From Dasyornis broadbenti (Eukaryota > Chordata > Aves > Passeriformes > Dasyornithidae), in NCBI GenBank assembly GCA_013397935.1, contig VZRN01005890.1, positions 62,001-126,000 of the forward strand: 64,000 bases of DNA. Direction: 5' to 3'. Below the pieces are notes generated by a model. The model saw only the letters and a list, made by a program, of their open reading frames with translations. It was not told the origin of the DNA and ran no database searches. Positions within the stretch are counted from its first letter, which is position 1. Each line of letters begins with the position of its first letter. Positions 1 through 12,500 of the stretch are shown one piece after another. Both the position numbers and the translations under genes were made by a program.

Positions 1-513
1 GTAAGTCATGATCAACAGTTTCATGATTAGATAATAGCAGCCAGTGGATAAAAAAACAATGTAAGTCAAACAGCATTAGAAATAGAAAACTTGGTGAAAA
101 CTCATCCAATACTTCCTGTGCTGTTCTTATGAAAAGGATAGTTGGTTGATTTATGGAATCACAGATATAACTATAAAAACCAATTATTATATGAAATCTA
201 ACAATGATTTTTAAGGTTACTGCTTTGAATTGTGTTGCAGAATGCTAAACTGTTTCAAACACTTCAGAAATGCTGTTTTCAGTTGATAAAATTTGCATTA
301 TTTAACCCAAATAATTAAATCCCTGGCCTACTGAATGACTCTGAAAACTGAGTAATTCTCTAATGTGTGTACTAGGGCTTAACTTGCATGGAGGAGGCAT
401 GCATGTCAGTCTAGAAATGAAGGGAAAAATACAGAATCAGTATAAAGCTTGCTTTCATTTTTTTGTGTCTGTTATAAATTAATTAATCAAAGTCCCAAAT
501 ATGTACTTCCCAG
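1..513 (+). other. OSBPL3: OSBPL3 intron, upstream part truncated by the window
   Basis: This is AT-rich intronic sequence ending in the acceptor at 511-513. The window itself opens with GTAAGT, a perfect donor hexamer, so the previous exon may end just outside; this cannot be verified here. No exon or repeat was recognised. Confidence 0.6.
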
Positions 514-3500
514 GTGTACATAGCTGCCTTTGCAGTCTCTGCGTATGCATCCAGTTACTACCGAGCTGGAAGTAAGCCATTTAATCCTGTGCTTGGAGAA
601 ACTTATGAATGTATTCGTGAAGATAAGGGTTTCCAGTTCTTTGCAGAACAGGTATTGTATGCTGCAACCCTTAGAATTGCTACTCGATACGCTGCTGAAT
701 TCTAAATGTGTGGCTGGAATCCACTAGAATTAATGGCAAAATACAAAATTACTTTACATTACCTGAGCCCAGCAAAACTCAAGGGACCTAGATGAATTAT
801 AAACAAAGGAAATTGTTTTTTGAGGGAAGTCTGTTAAGTCTGACATAGAACGTGACAACCAGCAGCTGACACTGGACAAGCAAAGGCTGGCGGGCTGCCT
901 GCTCCAGTAACAAGATAACTTAGTTAAGTAGAGTGCAGTTCCCCATGCTGAAATCTGATCACAACCGCAACAAGTGTTTACATCCTTGTCATTTTCTTTT
1001 GTGTGTGATCATTAAAAACACTGTATATTCAGCTGTTTAATTTTTCTTTTTTTTTAATTAAAATGTATCCCTTTTGTGAGTCAATCAACCACCAGTATTT
1101 CCAGTGGCACCATGACTATTTCTGCTTCCTGTCCAAATACGTAGTAGGCTAAGCCTTTCAAATCTGCTGCCACAGCTGAGTAGGTGAAGGATCTATACAG
1201 CGCATCGCGATCTGAGTGTTTATAAAGATAATTCCCCAGTAGGACAATAATTATTAAGTATGGATGAAAAATATTAAATTTAAACCATCCAAGCTACCAA
1301 AATTGCTAAACTTGAAGCATATGTTAAAAAGAGATAAAACTCAAATATCTGGTGCCTAGAAAAGTAAGAATGACTGAGAGCTGTCTTATTCTGTCTAGAC
1401 ATAACAAAAAAAATACCAAAAGTGCAGTGGGCAAAGGTGTGCAGCCTAGAAATTTGATCAGAGAAAGACTTCTAAGAGGCTTCCTTTAGGAAATGAAAAG
1501 TGTTTCTGACCACCTGTGAAAGTACAACGTTTTGCACATTATGTTTTAGAACTGACAAAAAAGAATATTATGTGATCTTTCCCTAGTCTCAGGAAATGTC
1601 ACATGCAAGAGTAAAAATAAGGAGGGGGAAAAAAAGCCCAACAAAAAATAAAACAGTCAAAGCAAGAATCAAATTTAAAGTTCAAGGAATGTATCTGGTT
1701 CTTCACTGTGCTACTTCAGTACTAAGATGATGTGTATAGAGCACTGGAGGTACCAGCACAGCATCAAATCTGAGTAACAAAGTGGTGAATAAAGGTTAGT
1801 ACTGCGTTTAATTTTACATTGAATTAAAGGAAGATATTTTTATTTGAGTATTGGATAAATCAGTACAAAGGTTAGTTTTATAAAGAATAATTTTAATACA
1901 CGAGGGGGATTGTGCTGTTAACAACTGTTGTTCTAATACATGAAATAAGCGATGTGAGTTTATAGAGTGGTAAAGTTACTGTAAGAATATGGGATGGAGA
2001 AATATTAGGAAGGGAGGGCAGTATAGGAGGAAAGAAATTTAATGCAGCTTGCAAGCATTAAACATTTCTCTTTGCATCGAGAACAGTGGCTTATTGCTTG
2101 TGCAAGCATTTTGATGCTTACTCCAGATACCTTGTTAGTGCAGGCAGAATGTCATCCATGGGATAGAGAGGCAAAAGGTATAAAATAACAAAGATTCTGT
2201 TCTATCGCTAGAGTGAGTTTAGAATAACTCCTGTCAGCACCATGACCTTACTCTGAAATTATAACAGTTTAAGTGAGAGCTAAGTTTAACCCATGTATTA
2301 TAGTGACATCTGGGGTTAATCTGGGTACAGTATGTAAGAGAGAGAGTGTTGCTCTTGCTGGATTAGGCCATACCTGAGAGTAATTAGTACTCTTATCTTC
2401 TTTTCTTTTTTTTTTTAAACCAAGTGGAGATGTTGAATAAATAACTGGATCCCTTTGGAAAAAAAATGCTCAATAACAGATTTGTGAAATGAGTAACAAA
2501 AAAAAAAAGTAAAAGTTTATTTGAGCCATGTAGGTGGTTAAGAAATTAAATTCGTAGTGAGAAATAGCAATTTGACTTCAAAATAAAGTTGCCCAAGGAG
2601 CAGCAGGTGTTACACATTTAAGAGCTGGTCCTGGTCAGTTATTAGTCATGTTCACCCAGAAGCGAGAATTCAAGCGAAGGAGGAGAGGCTGCTTTCACTT
2701 TGTGCTTTTTTTATTTACTGTTGCATTTTAATAGTCTGAATTGTTTATTTCCTCACAGTCCTTGCTTTGCTAGTTTAGTGGTTGCCCTACTTCATGTGTG
2801 TGCTATAAAGCTGATGAAATGCAGTGCATGTGGTTAGAGTTTCACACTAGAAACACCTGGGGTGTCGCTGCTGCAATAGTAGGGATTGCTGGATGGAATT
2901 TCATGGCTTAATTTCTTCACCCTTGGCCCACTTAGAAATGCTGATCATTATCTTCTCTCTCTTACTCAGGGTTTTGTGGTCAGTTACTGTACAGAAGCTT
3001 TTGGCCCTTTGTTTTGATTTTGGGGGTTTTTTAAATTTTTGTCTGTGTGCTCAAAATGTGGTTTCTGTTAATCTGTTAAGAGGTCCTAAGGGTATATTTA
3101 ATTATCACCTTAGAGACAATGCACGAAGTATATAGCTGGGTTTTCACTTGAACAAAATCACAAGCATTTAAAATAGGTGTTTCCCATTTCTTTCAAGGCT
3201 TCTTAGGTCTCAGAACCTTTGTTAATCTCACTGCCTCCCCCTTCAGGACACAACTGCAAAGGGAAAACAAATGTTCAAATTGTAAATGCCATACGGGAAT
3301 GAAGGAGAAAAAAAAACCAAAAGAAGCCAAACCAAAATGAGTGTTCAAGTGTTCATATGTTAATCCTTTTTTCCCCCCTCCTTTTATGTCTTGCTATTAG
3401 GTCAGTCACCATCCACCTATTTCTGCATGCCATGCTGAATCTGTGAATTTTTCTTTTTGGCAAGGTAACTCTTCAGTCTAACATTTACTTTTACAGTATT

Positions 3501-6500
3501 CATAATATTTTTCTTGTATGTCTAACAAAAAATATCCAGCAAGTGGGAAAAGTTGAAATTCCTTGCTTAAATTGTATTAGAATGGTTTTATGAAATGCTG
3601 GCCTACACTTACTTGCATGCTTCTTACTCAGATCTTCTGCTAGTACAAAAATTCTCAAGATATTTTGCTGTGTTTGGATTTTTTTTTACATAAAATTAAT
3701 TTATTATTATTTTTCATGTACAAATTTCTGCACTTCTTTAAAATCAGGTTTGTTTGGGGTTTTTTTGGGGAGGATGTTGTTCTTTAGTAAAGAAGAATTC
3801 TATCTCAAGTTATTTGCAAAACAAACAAGCTGGGAGACAAATTAAATCCTGAACCTTGGCAAACCTTGTAAACCTATCCTGAAAACAATTTTCAAAAATG
3901 AGCCTAACAGCAAGCATAAATACATTTACCTTTTCTTTCTCTGCTGGCATTATTACAGCATGTAAGTTTTTGTGCTATTTGACCACTGTTTTTTCAAAAG
4001 ATGTGTGTTGGAGCTTTGTTTGCTGTGTAACGCTGGTGAAGATGTCAGTCAGTAGCAGTACCTGTGTGGTTAGATAATTCTGGAGTGTACACAAAACATA
4101 ACTATGCCTTTTAACTCAGTTAAAATCCTTCACCCAGGGGCTTGTCAATTCACAATGTAGCCATATTGTAATCTTTTTTTTTCTGATTGACTCTGCTGAC
4201 TTGATTACAGTTATTACAGATGGAGCCGTACTGAACAGAAATTGGAACCCATTAGTCTGGGGTTTATTATTCTGTGTAATTCTTTGCTTTGTAAACAAAT
4301 ACAGGGACAAAAGAATCCTTTTGTTCTTAGCCCAAAAGCTAAGATGACCAAAAATTTATTCAGTAACTTGAATACTGTATAAATAAGACTAGATAGCAGC
4401 CTGTCTTAATAAAAATAGATGAGACTAATTTGTTAAACAAATCTTGACAACTGTTACCACTCAAATATTTTAACACTTCCATTTAGAGAGCGAAGCTCTT
4501 CTATAATAATAAGAGCTGAGAATCTGATAAATATGAGAGTCTGACATTTGGTCTTGATGGGCACAGGACATTCAATCAGAAGGCAGCAGGGCTTGGGGGT
4601 TTTTTTTTGCTTTGTTTTTAAATGTGGCTAGCTGAGCTTATGGGAGGTCTAGACAATGATTTTTTTCCTTTGTAAAGGCAATTTTTATATTTGCGAACTC
4701 TTGTAATGAGGCTGTATTAACTTATGTGAAAAGATTAACATAAATTCAATCATAAAGGCAGCTTGTCTGTGAGTTCAGCTCTTTCTGTGTGCAAAGATCT
4801 TTTCACTCAGCTGAAAAGGAGACAGCAACATTGCCAGAGTAGAGCTGTCATCCCACCAGACACTGACCTTAGTTCATGTGTTTCAACATCAAGAAATCTC
4901 TTGATCATTTCTAGTGAACTAGAAGACTGGGCTCTGACAGGGACCAATAGTTTGAAAATAGCTTTCCATGTCTTATGAAGCTGACTGCTTTTGCAGAGGA
5001 GTGTCAACACATGAGCAGTGGAAATTAAGGAAGTTTCAGCTATTACAGCATCTGTGCCTGAATTAGTGTGAGCACAGCTTTGAAATAACACATTGCTTTT
5101 CCTCTTCTGTCCAAAAATTCTTGCATGATGAAGTTGCATGCTGGCTCCCAAGATGTTTCCCACTGATCTCTGTAGGACAGCTTTGCCATTTATGAGAACA
5201 TAGAATTTGGCACAATCTGGTAATACATTTTAACTGTTAAACACAGTAGGGTGTGCCCTTGCCCTTTCTCTTCCATCCCACTGCAGAAGAGAGAAAGCCA
5301 GTACAGAATGTGCATCAGCAACACCATACTCAAATTAGTTTTGGAGCTCTTGTTGTGCAGTGTAGGAATCACAACAGAATTGCCTGTCACTGAAGATGCT
5401 GACCCAGCATCAAACTTCAAAACCATAAAACCCAAAAGGTCGTTTTTTCACATGATAAGAAAAATAACTTTTTTTGCATGCAGAATTCTGCCCTAAATCC
5501 CATTCTAGTCTGCAACGACAGGCAGCTCGGTGTGGCTCACTCACCACTTGTACATACATACTCAGGAGATACCTGAGTAATCTCCTAATTGTGGTTTGAG
5601 CATCTATCTCGTCGCCAGTGTCAGAGTTTCCCCTCAGAATTGCACAGAAAAGTGTTCGGTTTTCCTTGTGTTAGAGCTAGCACCTTTTTGAGACTAGAGC
5701 TGAATTTTCCCGTCTTTCACGTTGGGCAGGGAATGGAGTTCCTAGAGTCTAATACAGGAAGGATGCTATTCCCCTGAGCTCTGAAGTTACTATGAAAGTT
5801 ACTGCTTGATTATGTAGCCCAATCCGACTCTACGCCCCTTTTGCCGTGCTCCTCTGTCGGTTTCTTTCTCTCCCAAATGCTTTTGCTCAATAAATTTGGC
5901 TAGATTTGCATTGAGTTTTCTTTTTTCTTTTTTTTTCTTTTTTTTTCTTTTTTTTTTTTTTTTAAGAAATGACATGAGACTTGGACACATCTGTCTGCAA
6001 ATTAAACGAGATTTTAAAAGACCAGTTAAACTTACAGAGGGAGTTGGACTGAATCCCTCTGCCATTTCATGCCCTTTGAAACCTTCTAGAGCCTCTTGAC
6101 TGTGGATGTTCTTCTTGTATTTTTGTATTTGAAATTCAGCTATTGTTTTTGAAAATTTCTGCATTCATTCTCTAGCAACTGAATTGCAGAAAACTATATG
6201 CTGCCTATAGCTTATTCAAATTCCTTTCTTTTGAAAAGGTTTTTGAGAGAGGACTGTTAAGCCCGTTACTTTGCTCTTTAAATAACCAATAATATAATGA
6301 AAATCAAACAAAGCAATCAGCAACCAAAAAACCCACCAACCAGTGTTCAAAGGTCCCACAGCATTCTTCAAACACTTCTGTTACACTTTATTGTTTTGAA
6401 TTTCCTGAAAATAAAGTAGAGCTCAGAAACAGACTGATTCACCCATGCCTGTAACTAAACCTGTCTTTTTTTTTTTACTTCTTGTTTCAGATGTAAGATG

Positions 6501-9500
6501 GAAAAACAAATTCTGGGGAAAGTCCATGGAAATTGTTCCAGTTGGCACAACACACATAACTCTTCCAGCGTAAGTGCTGCAGTCGGGCACTGCTGTTCAT
6601 GTACAGGCATAAACGAGATTGCACACACTGGAGCCATGTTCACTCAGACAAGAGCAAGCTCTGCTGTGCCCTGTTAGACCTTTGGAAGCATTGGTGACTG
6701 TGATTTAATTTAAAGAGAAAAGGGGAGGAAGAAAGACCCCACCAAATCAAAATTAGAAGCATAAATTAGAAGCACTAACTCTTTCAAAGGTCATAAACAA
6801 TAAACAGTGAATAAAAAACCCCATCACTCCCGTGTACCTTGAAAAAAGAAAAGTTGGTATTTTTATACGTCAGCTGAATTTCAACCTTAATGCATTTTAA
6901 ATTCACAGGGAAAAACTGCAGGGTAGAGGAAGCTATGAATTCTTTTGCCTGAATACGGGTTTGCGGGAAGGGGTGTTGTTGTTCCCATCTTTTGTAACTC
7001 TGTTAGTAGGGACCCTGACACCATAGAGTGTTCTCGGCTGTAGGTGAGGCCAATAGCCATCACCACTGCAGAAATAATTACTGTAAGTGATAAGTAGAAC
7101 CAGTTACATATCTGGTGTTTATTATCCAAGGAAGCAGCCACTGTAGTTAAGTGTTGAGTATAGTTGTTTTGTTTTCTTTTGTGTTTCCTTTTTAATAAAA
7201 ATCAGCAGTGTTCCAATGCTGGCTTGTCAGAGTGCCCATTATTGATGAGCAATTAAAATCCCTTAAAATTTGGCCTATATCCATCATGTTTGCAGAACCA
7301 GAGGTCTAAAAGTTGAGCAGTGTTCCAACTAAATCTGTTTTCCAATGAGGGAGTACAAAATTAATTATTCTGCCATCTGAAAAAAAATTTTAAAAAAGAA
7401 TTCAAGAACCTAGCACTCACCAAACCAAGCATGCCTTTTCCTCTTAAGTGGATAAAATTGTAGTATAGTAAGATAGTATCAAAAGATAATGTATAAACCA
7501 TGTTATGTTCATAGCACCTACCCTAAGCTTTGGAATGAAAGGTTTCCAGGATGTGAATGAGCATTCAGAGCCACGATAATTAATTTATTAGGGCCTCTGA
7601 TGGGCTGATGAACTGGAAAGCAATCTGATTCATATGTGATCTCCATGTGCTGGTTTGTATCCCTGTGTATTTGATACAGAATTGGGTACAAAAAGGGTGC
7701 CGAGGCTACAGGGAAAAATTAAACATTAAGTATTAAGATTCATTTTGAAACAAACACATTTTTTAGCATTTGTGATAAGCATGTGACCTGCATTGCTAAG
7801 GGCAGAAAAGCAAGTTACTGTGGGGTAAATTGGCTGCATATCTGGTAGTCTGTACAAACTGTCCTTGTGTGTGCCCTTACAAAGCAGCAAGTGAAAGCAA
7901 GTGATTAATGGGAGGTAAGGAAAGATTCTAATAACTTCACAGAATGTGTGTGAGGCACTTGCTATGGGGAAACTGGTGCATTGTGAGTTTATATTTTACC
8001 TTATCATAGTGGCCATCTTGGCCACGCATACCCAGAACAAATGGTAGAATGTATGTCTTCATGAGACTTTCCTTTCCTGGGTGCTTTATAAAGCTATTTT
8101 ATAAGAGCATTTACTTCTTTCATAAAAGGTAAAATGTTGTATTCCCTATTGGTATTTGTTTCTCTCTCCCTATCTGCTGTTTTCCAGTGTGCAACTGCCT
8201 CTTGAAGTACCTGGTGAGAACTTTTGCTCTTGCCTAAAGCACACACATGAGGCTCAGCATTGAGAGCTTGAGCCAAGCTCATGCCTCTCAGTGTGTGTTC
8301 AGATCACTCTGGTGGCCCGTGTCCTTGTGTCTTCCATTGTCAGTGTGTTACAAGCTGCAGAATGGGCACCTCAGACTGTAGAAAATACCAGAATGATTAC
8401 TTCTGGAAATTTAAAACTGGTAAAGAAGGACAAGTAAATTGAGAAAAAACTGAATTCAAGACCAAAATATATAGCAGAAGTGAAAAGGATTTTTTGGGAG
8501 GTGGGATTGTTGTCATAGGGTTTGTTTTTGAGAAGGTGTGGAACAAGAAGACGAAGCATTCTAGTACAAAAACAAAGAAGTTTATTTGGTTTCTCTAATC
8601 AAGTTCTCTGCAAATTTTTTTTCTCAAGTTTGAACTCACTTGAACGTGGCATGTGAGATTTTTCTTGTGTGTATTTTTCCCTACAGTTTTAAAGACCATT
8701 TTGCATGGAACAAGGTGACATCTTGCATCCATAACATCTTAAGTGGGCAAAGATGGATTGAACACTACGGAGAAATCATAATAAAAAATCTTAATGATGA
8801 CACTTGCCACTGCAAACTAACCTTCATAAAGGTAACCACAGCAGTAACCACAGCAATGTTGGTACTGCCTTTTCTAATAGGCACAGGAGTGGGAGGACGA
8901 TGCTCTCTGCTGAAGCTCAGTACTTCTGCTTATGAGCTGTAATTACCTGTGATTCCTCGAAAACTTTAACTCTGAAGGAACTGCCCCTCACTAGGCAGAG
9001 CCAGACAAGAAAGAGAAGCAACAGCTTTCTTGCGTTGAGTCCACTGGAAATGGAGGAAGTATGAGGAAAGAAATGCAATGGAAAACCTACTCTGGGTTTG
9101 ATGAGAGACGTAGGCACAAGGTGACAGTGTGCCACATGCCTCCTGCTAACCCACTGGCACATGCTGTGGCTGCATTCATTCAGCAGCTGTAGGACTTACA
9201 TAATGCTTATGCAGGGTGCTTCTCCTGATGCTCTTTTCTAGCCTTTTGCAGATACTCAGAGGAGTTTAAATGAGAGGTTGTGGTGTTACTCAAAGCTTTT
9301 GCTTCACTACAAGTACTATATATATGCTTTCTTCAGAAATTGTCCTTCTAACTGAAATTAAATTTGGTTCTCGGCAATAGGTGACTTCTTAGTAAAGGAA
9401 AATCAATGAAAATGTAAAGCAATGCCAAAATTTCTAACCTGGGAAATAGTTTTGCTAATCATCTTAGAGACTTACATTAACCTGCATTTTCTGTATCTGA

Positions 9501-12500
9501 TTGATGGAGAAAGGCTCTGCTTTACATAGAACAGATCATACAGGTACAAGGGAAGTACTTCAGTGTACCTATGCAGCATAGCATGCTCACCAGCAATTCT
9601 TTTAAAATTTGTTTTCCTGAATACTTTGTGCTTTTAAGAAGCATTAGGGTGATTTTTTTTGTCCAAGTACTTTGAATACTTGAAAGTAATTTAATGTATT
9701 TTTAGAGCTGCAATGGATGTTTAAAGTTCAAATTTTAAAGACTGAGAGCCTTACACCTTTGATATTGTAAATTGTTTGAAGTGGAGATTAACATATGAAT
9801 TCCTTTTCTTCCTTTTCTGCAAATTTGGGAGATGTAGATAACCAAGTCAGGACTCAGGGTCAACTGTCTTTGGGCAAAATTCAAGGTCAGCTGCACTTTG
9901 CCTTGTACTGCGCCTAAAAACGGCAATCAAAAGAAATACAATTCTCAACATTAGTAATTTATTAAGCTAACATGTTAATAAGTTAGAATTTTAATGGTAC
10001 TAGCAGCAGTTGTTTGCATATGATACTGCAATGCACACCTAAATGAACAGTTTTCATTTCAGGAAACTGCTCTACAGCCTGGTGCTACTGGCATAGAAAA
10101 TGGCCTGCACTTGAGCTCTTATGCGCCATTTTTCTTCTTGTTCCTTTTAATTCTAGGCAAAGTACTGGAATCCAAATGCACATGAGATTGAAGGCAGTGT
10201 CATGGATAAATCTGGGAAAGTTGTACATCGACTCTTTGGGAAGTGGCATGAAAGTTTATACTGTGGGACAACCTCATCTTCAAACTGCATATGGAGAGCA
10301 AGTTAGTGATCAGAATGGCTCATGTACACAAACTGAGATCTGCTTGAGTATAAGCTTACTGTTTTCATCTCTTTACTAGATCCCAATTTCTTGTTATTTC
10401 TCTGTAGAATATTAGATTTTTGTCAAGCAATTGAAAGCTAGATGAGAAGAACATATCATTTAAATAATACGAGAACTTAATCCCATGGCTTCCTGCATTT
10501 TCTCCATTCCTCCCTCCTTTTCATATTTGGGCATGAAGTGGGTATTAAGGACTGTAGCAGGAAGGGAAAAAAAAAGAAACAAACCCCTCTACTGTTTGTG
10601 CAGAGGAGTGTTGTTTATTTCATGTGTTAAACACTGGAGGATAGCCCACAAAGCTCAGTTCTGTAATGACAGCCATAGCCGAATTTCTCCCGAGCTTGTG
10701 GGGTTTTGTCTACTGTGGTTTGAAAAAAACACTCTGATAACAGCATGGCCTTCATCACAGTTCTGCTGTGATTCAGCTGAGAGAAGAGAAATCCATCTTG
10801 TTGCAGTGCAATTATCAAGGGGGATGTTCTCTTTTGTCACATTATTAAAAACCTCTTGTTCCCTCAGAACTGACACCGTGGATCAGGGATAAACAAATGA
10901 CTGAAGGGAGCTTGAAATGTTCCTTCTCAAGATAATAGCATTTAACTGGAATTCTGAATGTACTCTTTTCTTCTGTAGATCCGATGCCTAAAGATTATGA
11001 ACAGTGGTATGGATTTACTCAATTTGCACTGGAGTTAAATGAACTGGACCCACAAACTAGGTCGTTACTCCCATCCACTGATACACGTTTTAGGCCAGAC
11101 CAAAGGTAAGAAGCCTTAACTCTGAAATATTTTCCTTAAGTACTTCTTAATCTTCTGTACACTCACTTTACCATGAATTCAGACTATTTTGTGTAGGGAC
11201 CTGCAGTGTGTTGCTATTTTTGCATTAATGTGCATCTGAAACAGACATTTTAATCACTTTAGAAGAGATGGTGTAGTCATTATGGAAGTATGTCCTAAAA
11301 TTGGCTCTTGGATGCTTCTAGATAATTGCCTTTCCAGGGATGTTGCAACTTCAGTACTTCATGTACTGGATGTTGAGCACACAGTATTTGAATAACCAAA
11401 AACTGAGTCACTTGAAATCTGGAGTGAAATTTTTACTTTTGCAAATTTCCAAGTAGAAGAATCTAATATAACTGTGACTCTGAGCTTGTTACAAGAGTTA
11501 GTTTTCCTTAAGTGCTTTTTCATAGTGCAGCTGTCTGCAGAGGTAGCTGTTTACCTTTCAAACATTGTGAAATACCTGCTGGAAAGATTAGATTCTGAAG
11601 CAAAGATGAGGGCAGGAGACCAATTGTCTCATATTGCTTGTGCTGCAGGTTTCTAGAAGAAGGGAATATTGAAGGGGCTGAAATACAAAAGCAGAGGATC
11701 GAGCAGCTGCAGAGAGAACGGCGGAAGGTGCTAGAAGAAAACAATCTAGAGCATCAGCCTCGATTTTTCAGGTACAAGATAATAATTAGCATATACTATC
11801 ATTTATTGAAATTCTTATTATAGATCTGATTCTAAATTGCCATGTGACAGGCTCCAGTTTTTCCCATATTTCCTCTATATACTTTGGATTTGTACTTCAA
11901 TGATGTAGAATAATCCAGACTTAGTTAACACTCAGAATTATGTATTACTTTCTCATTAGTGCATCCCTGAATTTGGTTTTTTTTTTTGCCTTGATGGCAA
12001 TTGTCTACATTTGCCTTGATGGCAATTAGACTCCACTTGAATTTGCCTGAGTGAATGTAGCATCTTTGATTCTTTGAAGGAACGTGAAATAGCTGGATTT
12101 AGCTTAATTACCTCTGCTGAACTTCTGCTGAATTCAATGGGTTTGCCTGGTGTGGAAGTGTGCAGAGCTGGAGCCTTTTGTTTCCAGGGCTATTTTTGAA
12201 CATATTTCCCTTATTTTATGGGAAGAGAATTATCATTCTGAGGGCACTTTATCTCTTCCTGTTGCAAATCAATTAAGCAGGAGACTTCAGCCATTGAAAG
12301 ACAAAAATGAATGACAGCGAGGATGTGGTCTTTTGCCCTCCAGCTTCTCTGTTCTCTTGCAGTGTAAGAGTTGGAGCCAAGATGAATGGTATTTGGGCCT
12401 AGTAACAGATCTGGGATCCTATTTTTTTCTGGATATATATATATACTGCACTTCTGAGGAACACAGAAATGTTTAAAATAGGTGCAGAAAGGGAATGGTT

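Noticed and set aside
4760..5500. Region open on both strands in an OSBPL3 intron, considered as a retropseudogene
   Set aside because: No recognisable protein or poly(A) tail; no parent gene identified.
5799..6164. Lys-rich 121-codon minus-strand frame
   Set aside because: Its basic run is just the translation of the antisense of the T/C tract at 5915-5963.
10485..10892. 135-codon open frame within an OSBPL3 intron
   Set aside because: It lies between two well-supported exons, has no recognisable motif, and shorter frames on the opposite strand overlap it.
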